Part shown: piece after piece, positions 24,701 through 34,586 of the stretch
How the letters are laid out: the number at the start of each line of letters is the position of its first letter
Numbering within the stretch: the stretch's first letter is position 1
Assembly: GCA_002718735.1 (NCBI GenBank)
Contig: PBFR01000022.1
Span: 1 to 64,000 of the forward strand
Reading direction: 5' to 3'
Length of the DNA: 64,000 bases
DNA from: Halobacteriovoraceae bacterium
GTDB taxonomy: Bacteria; Bdellovibrionota; Bacteriovoracia; Bacteriovoracales; Bacteriovoracaceae
The notes under the pieces: model-generated
What the model saw: the letters and a program-made list of their open reading frames with translations, nothing else
What the model was told of the DNA's origin: nothing
Databases searched by the model: none
Translations under genes and position numbers: made by a program

Positions 24701-25437
24701 GCCACGTCTTGCACTACAACAGACTTGTCTGAGTCACTTAGAATCCACCTGTCAAAAGAGCCGGCATTGTTGATAGCAATATTTTTTACAAACTCTTTTT
24801 TTGCATCATCACTTGGAAATTTAATTTTTAGTCTCGGTACATACTTAACAGGCGGAACATTATAGCCAAGCTTTCTCAGTAAGGCCTTTCTAAGAAAAAA
24901 GTTGTGAACAGACTTACTCAAATAGATAGAGTATTGTTTTGGAGTGCCCCAGGCGTTGTTTTTAGAAACAGTAACTCTGTAGTTTCCAAGTCTTGCCCAG
25001 CCCTCAGATATATAGTCTACTGTCTCTAAGTCATTCAGGTCCAAGGCCCCATCATCAGATAGATCAACATTTTTAAAGTCTGATACAGGGCCGCCCTGGT
25101 AGATGTGGGCCGACTCATGATCAATTGCAGGCTCTAAGTCAGCAAGTGTCCACTGACATCTCGTTTCTTCATGCCTCTTCTTATAATAGGCATCAGCTTC
25201 GGAAGATGTAAGCACATCCCCCCTTCTGATCCCATTTCCGCATTCATCACTGTCACATACTAAGTCCGTGGCCGGCATATGTCCGTAGGCCAGAGGAACT
25301 GTTCCAAGGATTGGGTTGTAGGCCAAAAGCTTTTCCTGCTCACAGCTGCCATGTCTAGTCACCGAGGTGCCAAACTCTGAATCCTGAGCATACACATTTA
25401 ATCCTGAAAGAATAAATGCCAATAAAAGTAGCCTCAT
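21793..25437 (-). CDS. giant exported protein of unknown function, coupled to a protease
   Basis: 1214 residues with a signal peptide (1-17, NVYAQ). Near residue 125-138 an EF-hand/dockerin-like loop is visible (DLSDDGALDLND). Several Cys pairs occur in the first 100 residues (CDSDECGNG). The middle (about 450-560) is Gly-rich and beta-like, with a second such patch at about 770-840 (SFGGLAGAGVGLNLYEVANVG and others). A helical acidic stretch lies at about 640-760. No known family was recognised. The gene is first in a two-gene unit with the S8 protease and its stop overlaps the protease start, so the two products are made in fixed ratio. Surface or secreted location is inferred. Confidence 0.8.
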   Translation of the reverse strand: MRLLLLAFILSGLNVYAQDSEFGTSVTRHGSCEQEKLLAYNPILGTVPLAYGHMPATDLVCDSDECGNGIRRGDVLTSSEADAYYKKRHEETRCQWTLADLEPAIDHESAHIYQGGPVSDFKNVDLSDDGALDLNDLETVDYISEGWARLGNYRVTVSKNNAWGTPKQYSIYLSKSVHNFFLRKALLRKLGYNVPPVKYVPRLKIKFPSDDAKKEFVKNIAINNAGSFDRWILSDSDKSVVVQDVAVMEGQEFFHNLAKGYLSDDLPQGKRIYDSLVVPFALVDAPESINLMDWTIGRRYSDNVRLNFAHAEEYDCSRDDAVWIIRRIMKLGEQDWKDIVDATYLPESVKLLLLQKLKSRRNHLGFLFGVDNVNLSVDARISNQDDLVDGEITKEFYDGYARRFKIPDPESPLSTSEMTAFFKSKSISVGIDLLVKTTNSYLRNNIKDKIVDFKEELAEKVATGATTGETGKLPLDFFIYPTVRGNVILGREVIAGSYMGTDNLIQLVDVVGGSISVGAFGGATGVYTKTGDTVMSAAGEIRQYVPVDLNVRADLYLSRTYAHVRPITSVEKALNYPFKNMMVPYLKNKYGSAFDPIAKEFYQNLSPDLRVKRNEKIFNEAIGKLNELKDLHRSSQIAQRFDSEFQEILTLHTDLKNSYINSVDETNLSDIYPLGQALVDYYTKVSNELKVIETSECSEECETYAEENYPKTVSLLNSVDQLNDLHNMHYRELKEEDDEAAIEDALKAIDENIAVGESMIITDSFGGLAGAGVGLNLYEVANVGFNVSASKNILNRLHIFRASEEEVHVYKDLGNVHSIEPSVSVEKYIPIMKFRYKGTSGRARTKFHKVPIKSTYKGQANVKQLDYLKALRNAFLSTSTQTLEKVENPYVLIHNFTEDEMKFGVFVWKWNWLDQFDNISVTSPEGHTKELYRSTIGNSFGRDYENYAKDVIELLAGKLMDKNFNVASFSGGNPGYTYMGKAENEILSYEGVKGDSGLVESPYAKLSRIYNGWKMSKEDAVDLLRELKKRYEFRFMEEEVLAQTEELFLYNINVNFFVYEGGINHMIEMSEEEAENIFVYNRRRQRNRRLDWEDSLKVSGYYRFAHNKRKYFQALEEGNQDEIAEYTMEMVEAIEEGLVMEGIGKMVGGGGNMLAIAKIDGFRVGDPNGDKKIISNSFGRVGEEEIEGPVAKMRKFLGITNGEFLASWVLGRLI

Positions 25438-25638
25438 AAACGTTTCCCCGTATAAAGTTTTGACGATCGTAAATTCTCTTTACGATCTCCCACCTAGAGA
25501 TCATGCTCTAAGCGCTCCATATTGCGTCATTTTCCAATAACTCACTAAACTAGTGTGCTAATTGTGTGCCATTATTTGTTCTAAACTAAAACTGGGTTAA
25601 GATGGTTCTTGTTAAATAAACTATAAAAGGGAGCATGG

Positions 25639-27018
25639 TTGAAAATACTGGCCATTTCAGAGAATAATGCGGAACTGGAACAACTATCCAGAATTTTAAG
25701 AAATCAATTTGCAGAAGTGGAAATTATTCTGGCCAGAACCAAAGAGGAGGCCATGGAACATGCTTCAGTTAATGGCCCTTTTGGTTTTTTTGCCTTGGAT
25801 GTTGAAGCTAAAGATTATGATCCAGACCAACTTGGAAAAGAGCTTATAGAGTTCACAGGACAAAGACCCTTGGTCTTTATTGGACAACAATCCATCATTA
25901 CAGACCGTGTATCTCAGGAGCTCTATCAATCCAACGAGTATAACGAATCGATTCTTAAGCCCTTTGAAAGAGAAGACTTTAAAGATGACTTACTCAATAA
26001 AGTTGGAAGTGCACTTAACTTTGCCAAGCAGGAAGAGTTTGAGGCATCAATCGAAAGCATTAAACCTGATGAATTTATTCCCATGAAGATTAAAGGCTTT
26101 TATCTTTATAAAAGCTTTCCTTATGACATCTACATGGAAATAGCCAAAAGCAAGTATATAAAGATTCTCAGTGCAAATAAACCTTACACAATCAACACGC
26201 TAGTCACCTATGCTAAAAAGAATGTAAAGTGGCTTCATATTAGAAAGGACGACCAATTGGCCTACCTTGAGGCCGAAACTAAAAAGTGTATAAAAGCTAT
26301 TAAAAAAGCTGGGGGAAAACAAGAGGACACAATCCTTGTTGCTTTGAGATCTATCACTCTTATTCATCAAAGCCTCTTGGCCATAGGTGTAACTCCTGAT
26401 GTTTTAAATCTATGTGAAATTCTCTCTGAGACAATTATTGAAGTTGTTAAAAAACAAGAGGACATAAGAAGAATTTATTTCAACTATCCAAAGATCTATT
26501 CAGGTATTGCGAGTAAAAGTTTACTTACGGCCCTGACCGCCACGGCCTTAGTTAACAAAATGGGTTGGGACTCCGCCACCACAACTACAAAGCTATGTGT
26601 GGCCAGTATCCTTATGGACTTCACCTTAGAAGATGAAGAAATGACTCATATCAATTCTCACCTAAGCCCTGAAATGGAAAAGTTTTCAGAAGAGGCCGTT
26701 GCTGCATTTATTCAACACCCTCTTAAGGCCGCAGAAATAGCTCAGCAATTCACAATCTTCCCAGATGTGGACTATTTAATAGAGAATCATCATGAGACAC
26801 CAAATAGAAAAGGTTTTCCAAATCAACCCAGCCATTCAAAACTAACAGTTCTTTCAGCTGTATTTAATGTATCTCAATTCATTGCTGCCGAAATCGATGG
26901 GCAAAACATTAATAAAGAATTGTTGTTAAAAACGATGAAGTCTTTATCTAAAGATTATTTAAACGGCAGTCATTTTAGAGATGTGCTGAAAACCCTTAAA
27001 AGTATGTATCATCTCTAA
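25639..27018 (+). CDS. receiver-like protein with degenerate HD-GYP domain
   Basis: 459 residues. Residues about 1-125 resemble a CheY receiver but lack the Asp pair and conserved Thr/Lys context, so phosphorylation is doubtful. About 150-215 is a family-specific segment (FIPMKIKGFYLYKS, SKYIKILS). About 260-455 resembles HD-GYP phosphodiesterases: QHPLKAAEI and NHHETPNRKGFP are kept. The HD dyad reads MD (ILMDF) and the first His is missing. c-di-GMP hydrolysis is therefore unlikely, and a sensor or partner role is inferred. It starts at TTG after AAAGGGAG. It overlaps its paralogue on the other strand by four bases. Confidence 0.8.
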   Translation: MKILAISENNAELEQLSRILRNQFAEVEIILARTKEEAMEHASVNGPFGFFALDVEAKDYDPDQLGKELIEFTGQRPLVFIGQQSIITDRVSQELYQSNEYNESILKPFEREDFKDDLLNKVGSALNFAKQEEFEASIESIKPDEFIPMKIKGFYLYKSFPYDIYMEIAKSKYIKILSANKPYTINTLVTYAKKNVKWLHIRKDDQLAYLEAETKKCIKAIKKAGGKQEDTILVALRSITLIHQSLLAIGVTPDVLNLCEILSETIIEVVKKQEDIRRIYFNYPKIYSGIASKSLLTALTATALVNKMGWDSATTTTKLCVASILMDFTLEDEEMTHINSHLSPEMEKFSEEAVAAFIQHPLKAAEIAQQFTIFPDVDYLIENHHETPNRKGFPNQPSHSKLTVLSAVFNVSQFIAAEIDGQNINKELLLKTMKSLSKDYLNGSHFRDVLKTLKSMYHL

Positions 27019-28373
27019 AGGGTTACCCCTTCAAATGCCTCAATGATTTTTTTATAAGTATGATTCTTATATCTTTCTCTAAGACGCTCTAGGTAGGATT
27101 TATTATCCGATATATTTTTAGTGTCTCCAGACTTCACTCTAGAAAGAACATCTGTGGCAATGTCTTCTGAGATGATAATGATTTTTGATAGCGGAGAGAT
27201 GTCATCTTTATAATTAACAGCAAATCCCTGGCCGTTAGTCATTCCATGATGCTGAGTAATTATCATATCTGCCCCAATTGGACAGCGAGGAAAAGTTTTA
27301 ACCAATCTGCCAGAGAGCATGGCATGCTCTAAAACAATGGTCTTCTCTTGCTCGGTAACATCTGACCTAAAAAGAAAGTCTTCCTCGTTCATACAATCAG
27401 GATATTTTTTAAATAGAGGCACAAGATAGATATCGTGAAAAAACAAGGCAAAAGAAACTTTATTCTGTTGCTCTTGCGAGCCCCAAGAGATGTTTTTAAT
27501 AATTCCACAAGCAAGATATGTCGCGAGAACAGAATGTTTGTAAGCAAAGTCCCCCTTGTTCTCTAGAAGCATTTTTAAAAGGCCTTTAAGTTTTGGAACT
27601 TCCTGAACCACGTGTTGAATACTCTCGATACACGCCTGGGATATCTGAGCAATTTCTTCAGTAACCTCATCTGATTCAAATATCTCCTCTGCAACCATGG
27701 ACATGCCCTGGCTTGTTAACTCAACTTTCTCTTCAGCTGAAATATCTGTTCTTGTTAGTTCTTTTAAAATTACTCCACTCGTTTTATTGATAAAGCTCAG
27801 TCTATGGGTGGCGTCGATATATAAAGTCTCAACACCTTCCTCTAAATACTTTTCAAGGCTATTGCCAATTTCCTTGCCCATTTCAATAATCTTAAAATAC
27901 TCGTATTCAAACTCCCCAGACTCGGCCCTATAAAATATGTCGCATATGCTTTGATCAAGAGATGAGAATAATTTTATTGGAATTGGAAAGTATTTTGGCA
28001 CAGACCTTTCTGCCATATCTTTGGCAGTAATTTCTAAAATCTTTGCCATGGCGCGCAGAAGGCCTCGGATGTCATACCTATTTTTTAAGGATATTGTATT
28101 CTTAAGTTTTCCGGCCGGCTCGCCTAGGACAATGACTGGAATTTTTAGTGACTTCTCCTCTAAAAAGGAGGTCAGCTTCTCTATGGCACTTTCTTTTTCG
28201 TTTAATTCTTTAAAACAGATTATAGCGTCAACATGTGGCACTTGCTCCAAAAGAGATATTGCTCCCTTGAGAGTTTTCTTAATAGTCACACTTGCACCAA
28301 CATAGGCCCTAAGGTTTACCTCATAGAGATTATTGACGACTTCGTTATTTGAAATAAGTATTGCGTGACTCAT
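27015..28373 (-). CDS. receiver-like/HD-GYP-like signalling protein
   Basis: 452 residues, the same plan as the facing gene: pseudo-receiver (about 1-115), linker with IPIKLFSSLD, then HD-GYP-like domain (about 265-450). Here more catalytic residues survive: KHSVLAT, FFHDIY (the HD dyad), EHAMLSGRLV and QHHGMTNGQGF. The GYP tripeptide is GFA. It could still bind two metals and cleave c-di-GMP, or only bind it. Transcribed toward its paralogue. Such pairs may form hetero-oligomers, but this is only inference. Confidence 0.8.
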   Translation of the reverse strand: MSHAILISNNEVVNNLYEVNLRAYVGASVTIKKTLKGAISLLEQVPHVDAIICFKELNEKESAIEKLTSFLEEKSLKIPVIVLGEPAGKLKNTISLKNRYDIRGLLRAMAKILEITAKDMAERSVPKYFPIPIKLFSSLDQSICDIFYRAESGEFEYEYFKIIEMGKEIGNSLEKYLEEGVETLYIDATHRLSFINKTSGVILKELTRTDISAEEKVELTSQGMSMVAEEIFESDEVTEEIAQISQACIESIQHVVQEVPKLKGLLKMLLENKGDFAYKHSVLATYLACGIIKNISWGSQEQQNKVSFALFFHDIYLVPLFKKYPDCMNEEDFLFRSDVTEQEKTIVLEHAMLSGRLVKTFPRCPIGADMIITQHHGMTNGQGFAVNYKDDISPLSKIIIISEDIATDVLSRVKSGDTKNISDNKSYLERLRERYKNHTYKKIIEAFEGVTL

Positions 28374-28420
28374 AAGGTTAAATCATACCACATATCAATG
28401 CTTGCAGCTCTGGGCAGGGA

Positions 28421-28753
28421 TTACCCTCTTAGTGAGTTCAAGTATTTCTTCAAGCGATGAATTCCCATGTTCAAGGCCTCTCTCTCATCGTCTAACTTGT
28501 AGAGAATCTCAATATGTTTATAGATTTTTCCGGATTCAGAAAGAACGATATCTACCTCTGCGTCAAATTGGTCTCGAACTTTGTTGACGCTTATGCGTCC
28601 AACAAGCTCTGGTGAAAGACCTTTCAGCTCCACAAACTTCTCTTTTGGGTAGTCGTCTTTGATGTTATTGATCTGAGTCATAGTGAGGTGTCCAATTGTT
28701 CTTATTAAGCTAGAAACTTTATTGATTTTCATCAAAGTTGGCCAGCCTAACAC
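28421..28753 (-). CDS. hypothetical protein of about 100-110 residues
   Basis: No family recognised. It is a soluble, charged protein with alternating beta and helical segments (KFVELKGLSPELVGRI, EVDIVLSESGKIYKHIEILY) ending in a basic helix. The start is uncertain. GTG at 28753 has AAAGGA directly against it with no spacer, while the in-frame ATG at 28732 lies 20 bases downstream of that site. It is divergent from sdhC. Confidence 0.6.
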   Translation of the reverse strand: MLGWPTLMKINKVSSLIRTIGHLTMTQINNIKDDYPKEKFVELKGLSPELVGRISVNKVRDQFDAEVDIVLSESGKIYKHIEILYKLDDEREALNMGIHRLKKYLNSLRG

Positions 28754-28853
28754 TCCTTTATAAATGACAAACTACTAATATCTGTTAGAATTATTTGGTA
28801 GTTATTTCACGTATATATTGTTTGCTATTTTCTGTAAAAGGGGGAATTTACTT

Positions 28854-29516
28854 ATGCCGTCCCACAACTATTTTACCTCCTCAATTGGTAAAAAGCAGAT
28901 CACTGCCGTTACAGGTCTTGGTCTTGTTGGGTTCACCGCGATGCACTTGGCGGGTAACTTGCTAATTTTGGTTGGTGCCGACGCATTTAACGCTTACGGA
29001 CACGCTCTTGTAAGCAATCCATTAATCTACTTGGCCGAGGCCATCTTGTTGGGGATGTTTGTTCTCCACATTGCCATGGCCGCAACTGTGACCGTACAAA
29101 ACACTGCGGCACGAGGTAGACGTTACTACATCAAAAACCGCTCAGGACGAGGTGAGACAATCGCTTCAATGACTATGCCTTACACAGGTGTGATCATGCT
29201 GATTTTCATCATCCTTCACCTGATTAACTTCAAGTATGGGGCCCACTACGAGACTGTTGTCGATGGTGTTGTAATGAGAGACCTCTTTAAGCTTGTTGTT
29301 GAGTACTTCGCCAATCCTCTATATGTGGCCTGGTATGTATTTGCAATGATCGCACTTGGGCTTCACACAGGACATGGACTTCAATCAAGTTTACAGACTT
29401 GGGGTCTAAACCACCCGTCTTACACTCCAAAAGTTAAGATGGTGTCTGTTGCTTACGGTGTACTGGTAGCTTTTGGTTACTCAGGGCTTGCCATTTATTG
29501 CTATTTTTTAAATTAA
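28854..29516 (+). CDS. sdhC: succinate dehydrogenase cytochrome b subunit (SdhC, b558 family)
   Basis: A 220-residue inner-membrane subunit with five helices that anchors the complex and passes electrons between the Fe-S subunit and quinone through heme. Histidines fit the di-heme b558 family ([37 protein letters not shown]). The family has one large anchor subunit rather than SdhC plus SdhD, and no sdhD is present here. The ATG at 28854 follows AAGGGGG. First gene of sdhCAB. Confidence 0.92.
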   Translation: MPSHNYFTSSIGKKQITAVTGLGLVGFTAMHLAGNLLILVGADAFNAYGHALVSNPLIYLAEAILLGMFVLHIAMAATVTVQNTAARGRRYYIKNRSGRGETIASMTMPYTGVIMLIFIILHLINFKYGAHYETVVDGVVMRDLFKLVVEYFANPLYVAWYVFAMIALGLHTGHGLQSSLQTWGLNHPSYTPKVKMVSVAYGVLVAFGYSGLAIYCYFLN

Positions 29517-29529
29517 GAAGGAGTCGCTA

Positions 29530-31449
29530 ATGGGCTTTAAATTAGATTCTAAAATTCCAGAAGGTCCCATCCAAGAAAAATGGGAAAAACATAAGTTTAA
29601 ATGTAAATTGGTCAACCCGGCCAACAAAAGAAAGTTTAATGTAATCGTTGTAGGTACTGGTCTAGCTGGTGGATCTGCCGCGGCTTCCCTAGCTGAACTT
29701 GGTTACAATGTTAAATCTTTCTGTATTCACGACTCCCCTAGAAGAGCTCACTCTATTGCAGCTCAAGGTGGGATCAACGCCGCTAAAAACTATCCAAACG
29801 ATGGCGACTCTGTATGGAGACTTTTCTACGACACAGTAAAGGGTGGCGATTATAGAGCAAGAGAAGCCAATGTTTACAGACTTGCTCAGGTTTCCAACAA
29901 CATTATTGACCAGTGTGTTGCTCAAGGTGTTCCATTCGCTAGAGATTACGGTGGATACCTTGCAAACAGATCATTTGGTGGTGCTCAAGTTTCTAGAACT
30001 TTTTACGCCAAAGGACAAACAGGACAACAACTTCTTTTGGGTGCCTACTCTTCAATGATGAGACAGGTAAATAAAGGAAAGATCCAACTATACACACGAA
30101 GAGAGATGCTTGACCTTGTTCTTGTTAATGGTAAAGCTCGTGGGATCATCGTAAGAGATGTAATCACAGGAGACATTGAAAGACACACTGCTGATGCTGT
30201 TATCTTGGCAACAGGCGGATACGGAAACGTATATTACCTTTCAACAAATGCTATGCTTTCAAATGCAACTGCAGCGTGGAAGGCATATAAAAAGGGTGCT
30301 GGTTTTGCAAACCCATGTTTTACTCAGATCCACCCTACTTGTATTCCAGTTCACGGTGATCACCAATCAAAACTGACTCTTATGTCAGAATCTCTAAGAA
30401 ATGATGGACGTGTTTGGGTACCCAAAGACAAAGGTGACAAAAGACATCCTAACGATATCCCAGAAGAAGAAAGAGATTACTACCTAGAAAGAATCTACCC
30501 TTCTTTTGGAAACCTTGTTCCAAGAGACGTTGCATCAAGACAAGCAAAGTTTAGAACTGACGAAGACAGAGGTGTTGGTAAAACAGGCCTTGCAGTTTAC
30601 TTGGACTTCTCCGAAGCGATCAAGCGTGACGGAAAAGACGCTATTGAAGCAAGATATGGAAACCTCTTTGAAATGTATGAAAGAATTACTGATGAGAGTC
30701 CATACAAGCAACCAATGAGAATTTACCCTGCAGTTCACTATACTATGGGCGGGCTATGGGTAGATTATAACTTGATGTCTACGATTCCAGGTCTTCACGT
30801 TCTTGGAGAGGCAAACTTCTCTGATCACGGTGCCAACAGACTTGGAGCTTCTGCTCTAATGCAAGGTCTTGCTGATGGTTATTTCGTTATCCCTTACACT
30901 TTAGGTGATTACTTTAACAACCACGACCTTGAGCCAGTGGACACTAACCACGAGGAATTTGATAAGGCAGAAAAAGAGGTCAAAGAAAGAATCGACAAAC
31001 TTCTAAGTATTCAAGGTACTAGAACAGTTGATGACTTTCACCGCTCTCTTGGAAAGATCATGTGGGACAATGTTGGAATGAGTCGTAATGAAGCTCGTTT
31101 AAAAGAGGCCATAACTGAGATCCAGAAGCTTAGAGCTGAGTTCTGGAAAGATGTTAAAATCCCAGGAAAAGCAGAGGGAATCAATGATGAGCTTGAAAAG
31201 GCCGTCAAAGTTGCTGACTTCTTAGAGCTTGGAGAACTAATGGCAAGAGATGCTCTTGAAAGAGTTGAATCTTGTGGCGGCCACTTTAGAGAAGAGTCTC
31301 AAACACCAGAGAACGAGGCCCTTAGAGATGACGAAAAATTTGCACACTCTGCAGTGTGGGAATTTAAGGGAGAGAAAGAAGCTCCTGTACGTCACAGAGA
31401 AGAGCTAAAGTTTGAGAACGTTCCACTAACCCAAAGAAGTTACAAGTAA
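29530..31449 (+). CDS. sdhA: succinate dehydrogenase/fumarate reductase flavoprotein subunit
   Basis: 639 residues. It oxidises succinate to fumarate with covalently bound FAD, or the reverse. Visible motifs are the Rossmann loop [13 protein letters not shown] (about 40-52), HSIAAQGG with the FAD-linked His (about 75-82), the catalytic region [16 protein letters not shown], and [10 protein letters not shown] with substrate His/Arg context. [21 protein letters not shown] closes the FAD domain. Length and motif variants match the Bacteroidetes/epsilon-type subunit paired with a b558 anchor. AAGGAG precedes the ATG, 13 bases after sdhC. Confidence 0.95.
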   Translation: MGFKLDSKIPEGPIQEKWEKHKFKCKLVNPANKRKFNVIVVGTGLAGGSAAASLAELGYNVKSFCIHDSPRRAHSIAAQGGINAAKNYPNDGDSVWRLFYDTVKGGDYRAREANVYRLAQVSNNIIDQCVAQGVPFARDYGGYLANRSFGGAQVSRTFYAKGQTGQQLLLGAYSSMMRQVNKGKIQLYTRREMLDLVLVNGKARGIIVRDVITGDIERHTADAVILATGGYGNVYYLSTNAMLSNATAAWKAYKKGAGFANPCFTQIHPTCIPVHGDHQSKLTLMSESLRNDGRVWVPKDKGDKRHPNDIPEEERDYYLERIYPSFGNLVPRDVASRQAKFRTDEDRGVGKTGLAVYLDFSEAIKRDGKDAIEARYGNLFEMYERITDESPYKQPMRIYPAVHYTMGGLWVDYNLMSTIPGLHVLGEANFSDHGANRLGASALMQGLADGYFVIPYTLGDYFNNHDLEPVDTNHEEFDKAEKEVKERIDKLLSIQGTRTVDDFHRSLGKIMWDNVGMSRNEARLKEAITEIQKLRAEFWKDVKIPGKAEGINDELEKAVKVADFLELGELMARDALERVESCGGHFREESQTPENEALRDDEKFAHSAVWEFKGEKEAPVRHREELKFENVPLTQRSYK

Positions 31450-31459
31450 CGGAGAATAT

Positions 31460-32227
31460 ATGAGCGCTAATGAACAACTGCTAACGCTTAATTTAAAAAT
31501 ATGGAGACAAGAAGACAGAAACGACAAAGGCCGTTTTGTAGATTACAAAATGGAAGGCGTCTCCACTGACTCATCTTTTTTAGAGATGATTGATATGTTG
31601 AATGACGAATTGGTTAAAGAAGGAAAAGATCCTGTTTCTTTTGACCATGACTGTAGAGAAGGTATTTGTGGATCATGTGCTATGATGGTTAATGGCCAAG
31701 CACACGGGCCAAATGCATTGACTACTACTTGTCAGCTTCACATGAGATCTTTCACTGATGGCGACACGATTGTTATCGAACCATGGAGATCAAGAGCATT
31801 TCCAGTGCTTAAAGACCTTAAAACAGACCGTTCAGCTTTTGATAAAATCATTGCTGCCGGTGGTTATATTTCAGTAAATACTGGGAACGCTCAAGATGCC
31901 AACAACCTTCCAGTTTCTAAAGAAAATGCCGATTTGGCCATGGATGCTGCAAGTTGTATTGGCTGTGGTGCATGTGTTGCTGCTTGTCCAAACGCATCTG
32001 CAATGCTCTTTACATCTGCAAAGATCTCTCAACTTGCTCAGTTCCCACAAGGACAAGTTGAAGCAGCTGAAAGAGCTTCAAACATGGTTCGTGAAATGGA
32101 TGAGCTTGGATTTGGTAACTGTACCAATCACGCAGAATGTGAGGCCGCTTGCCCTAAAGGCATTGACCTGAGAAACATCGCTCACATGAACAGAGAATTT
32201 CTTAAAGCTAAAGTTAAAGGCAAATAA
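31460..32227 (+). CDS. sdhB: succinate dehydrogenase iron-sulfur subunit
   Basis: 255 residues. It carries electrons from FAD to quinone. The 2Fe-2S ligands are in CREGICGSC (about 67-75) with a later Cys in TTCQLH. The C-terminal domain has [13 protein letters not shown] and [14 protein letters not shown] for the 4Fe-4S and 3Fe-4S clusters. It is last in the operon, 10 bases after sdhA, followed by a strong terminator. Confidence 0.95.
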   Translation: MSANEQLLTLNLKIWRQEDRNDKGRFVDYKMEGVSTDSSFLEMIDMLNDELVKEGKDPVSFDHDCREGICGSCAMMVNGQAHGPNALTTTCQLHMRSFTDGDTIVIEPWRSRAFPVLKDLKTDRSAFDKIIAAGGYISVNTGNAQDANNLPVSKENADLAMDAASCIGCGACVAACPNASAMLFTSAKISQLAQFPQGQVEAAERASNMVREMDELGFGNCTNHAECEAACPKGIDLRNIAHMNREFLKAKVKGK

Positions 32228-32230
32228 AAC

Positions 32231-32264
32231 AAAAAAGGAGATCTTCGGATCTCCTTTTTTTTTT
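32231..32264. terminator. bidirectional terminator after sdhB
   Basis: GGAGATC-TTCG-GATCTCC (32237-32254) is flanked by a run of A before and of T after. It can stop both the sdh operon and the convergent lipoprotein gene, whose stop codon touches the T-run. Confidence 0.95.
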
Positions 32265-33439
32265 TATATTTTTAATTCAAATACCCCAATTCCTCTTGCA
32301 CTATCAAATGGTGCTCCACTCGTACCGTTTGCAGGGGCCCTAACATGGCCAAACTGTCCGGCCATATAGAAGACATAAACTTTTCCATTAAGAACTTCAA
32401 CTCCGGCCACCTCTGGTTGGTCTCCAGGAAGAGACGTGAAATCTGGGGTGTCATCCCAGTTTCCAGCACCATAGATTTCACTTCCTAAATCAACGGCAAC
32501 TCCCTTGCTCTCATCAAAGCTTGTTAAAGAGCTCCCTGGAATTAAAGTCCACTTATTCGTAATATTGCTAAAGGCAAACATGTAAACTTCCCCATTTTGT
32601 TTAAAAACGTGAGGACTTTTGTAGTCCTTTAAAATGTAACTAGATGGCATATTAAAGCTTATCAAATCGGTTGAAGTTGCAATCGAAATATAATCAGTAT
32701 CATTTGTGGGAGCGTTTGAGGTCGTATTGTACATATAGTAAGTTCCAGAATCATAAAAGATATCTAGATCCACATGACTCGTTTTACCTTTCCAAGTATC
32801 GTCATTCTGAGAGAATAGAAAGTTTTTGTCCTCATCTACATTAAAGTCTGCACTTGAGAGGGTTTCGGGTGAGCTCGCACTGAATCCAACAGGGTAATAA
32901 CCATTTGAAGAAACTACTGCAGAAGCGCTAAACATTGCCGGCACGTTAGACATATTGTACTCGGCACTTCTAAACCACTTAAGAGAAATTCCTGAAACCC
33001 CAGAGCCAGTGTCTACCATAAACGTATTTTTAACACTTCCCACTGCAAATCCATTTGAGTCGGAATCATTAATATTAACAATCTCATTTTCACCAGTGGC
33101 CGCATCGCCGTCATGCCATACAACATTAGAGCCTGGACTCCAGGTTGCAAGTCCCCAGTGCCAGCCACCACTGCCTGAATCATTGTATTTACAAGGGATA
33201 TTGAAATAAACCTTGTTATTATGAACAACGGTTGAAGGTCTCCAACCTCCTTTAATGCCAATAAGGTAGTAACTGCAGTCGTCTGTATTACTCGAAGCTT
33301 CATAGATAGCACTTGTGGCTGTAAGGTTGAGAACAGAAACTTCATTTTCTAAACTCTCTGCCTCCAAAGTTGCCAAGTACTGCCCACAAGAAATGAAGTT
33401 AAGGGAAACAAACAACAAAAATAAATAACTTTTTAACAT
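32264..33439 (-). CDS. lipoprotein, probable five-bladed propeller (glycosidase-like)
   Basis: 391 residues with lipobox (LNFISC, about Cys19). The rest alternates short beta strands with Trp and Asp-rich turns (GIKGGWRPSTVVHNNKVYF, HVDLDIFYDSGTYYMYNTT, KDYKSPHVFKQNGEVYMF, GDQPEVAGVEVLNGKVYVFY). This resembles GH43/GH32-type propellers, where a strand start such as DLDIF could hold a catalytic Asp. No family is certain. ATG at 33439 is chosen because an AGGGGGG site lies seven bases upstream. GTG at 33445 would be almost touching it. Confidence 0.75.
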   Translation of the reverse strand: MLKSYLFLLFVSLNFISCGQYLATLEAESLENEVSVLNLTATSAIYEASSNTDDCSYYLIGIKGGWRPSTVVHNNKVYFNIPCKYNDSGSGGWHWGLATWSPGSNVVWHDGDAATGENEIVNINDSDSNGFAVGSVKNTFMVDTGSGVSGISLKWFRSAEYNMSNVPAMFSASAVVSSNGYYPVGFSASSPETLSSADFNVDEDKNFLFSQNDDTWKGKTSHVDLDIFYDSGTYYMYNTTSNAPTNDTDYISIATSTDLISFNMPSSYILKDYKSPHVFKQNGEVYMFAFSNITNKWTLIPGSSLTSFDESKGVAVDLGSEIYGAGNWDDTPDFTSLPGDQPEVAGVEVLNGKVYVFYMAGQFGHVRAPANGTSGAPFDSARGIGVFELKI

Positions 33440-33634
33440 TCTCACGCCCCCCTAAAATATTAATATTCTATAAATAATATTAAGCCACTCCTTACGATTA
33501 ACAAGAATTCAAGCATTTACAACTAGCAACTTTTTAAAGTTAGCAAATCAGTGCCTCTGTTCCTTGCCAATTAACTCTTCGACAAGTGATAAATGTTGGA
33601 TGACTAAACTTTGATTAAGCTATAGACTAAATGC

Positions 33635-34585
33635 ATGAAATTAAAGGAACTTGATGAGCTTAACGAGCTCGAAAAAATATCACCGTCCCTGGTGAAGTTT
33701 AAAACCTTAGACAGCGTTGAGTACAAAGGTAAAAACTATCCCATACGCTCAGTCACCATTGGCCCAGATGATCCAAGTGTCCCCACCCTGGGGCTTTTTG
33801 GAGGAGTGCATGGTCTTGAAAAAGTTGGCTCACAAGTTATTGTGGCCTACTTTGCCTCTTTGTTTGAGCAGCTAAAATGGGACAAGGACCTCCTTCGAAG
33901 GTTTGAAGACTTTAGAATTGTATCCATTCCCATTGTGAATCCAGTTGGCATGGCAAGATTTTCAAGAAGTAATGGCAATGATGTTGATCTTATGAGAAAC
34001 GCGCCTGTTGATGCAGATCCAAAGCACACCTTCCCTCTGGTTTCTGGACACAGAATAAGTCCAATGCTTCCTTGGTACAGAGGAATAGGACTTGAAAAAG
34101 AATCTCAGGTACTTCTTCAATTTGTTAAAGAGGAGATGTTTCCTTCCAATGCCTCTATCGCTTTAGACATTCACTCAGGGTTTGGGACAAAGGACCAACT
34201 TTGGTATCCATACGCTAAAACTAAAGAGCCTTTTGCAAGAATTGCAGAAGTTAAACGCCTAATGGGGCTTCTTGATTCAACCTACCCGTATCATATTTAT
34301 AAGATAGAGGGCCAGGCCGAAAACTATCTAGCTAATGGTGATTTATGGGACTATTTCTTTGATATTCATCAGCAAGATTATAAACAAGATGAACATCTTT
34401 TTATACCTCTAACACTTGAGCTTGGATCGTGGAACTGGATAAAAAAGAATCCAAAGCAGTTCTTTTCTAAACTTGGACTTTTTCACCCAATAAAAGAACA
34501 CAGACATGCTCGAACGATGAGAAGACACCTGCTTCTATTAAACTTTCTTATGAGAGCGACTAAAAACCACACAGTCTGGCGATAG
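33635..34585 (+). CDS. cytoplasmic M14-like zinc peptidase (DUF2817-type)
   Basis: 316 residues without a signal peptide. M14 landmarks are GGVHGLEKVG (His and Glu ligands, about residue 55-64), IPIVNPVGMARFSRSNGNDVD (Asn-Pro and the substrate-binding loop), ALDIHSGFG with the third His ligand, and LTLELGSW with the catalytic Glu. It should hydrolyse an unknown amide, possibly a peptidoglycan peptide. It ends one base before the GH1 gene, so the two form an operon. No clear ribosome site is seen at the ATG. Confidence 0.82.
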   Translation: MKLKELDELNELEKISPSLVKFKTLDSVEYKGKNYPIRSVTIGPDDPSVPTLGLFGGVHGLEKVGSQVIVAYFASLFEQLKWDKDLLRRFEDFRIVSIPIVNPVGMARFSRSNGNDVDLMRNAPVDADPKHTFPLVSGHRISPMLPWYRGIGLEKESQVLLQFVKEEMFPSNASIALDIHSGFGTKDQLWYPYAKTKEPFARIAEVKRLMGLLDSTYPYHIYKIEGQAENYLANGDLWDYFFDIHQQDYKQDEHLFIPLTLELGSWNWIKKNPKQFFSKLGLFHPIKEHRHARTMRRHLLLLNFLMRATKNHTVWR

Positions 34586-34586
34586 A

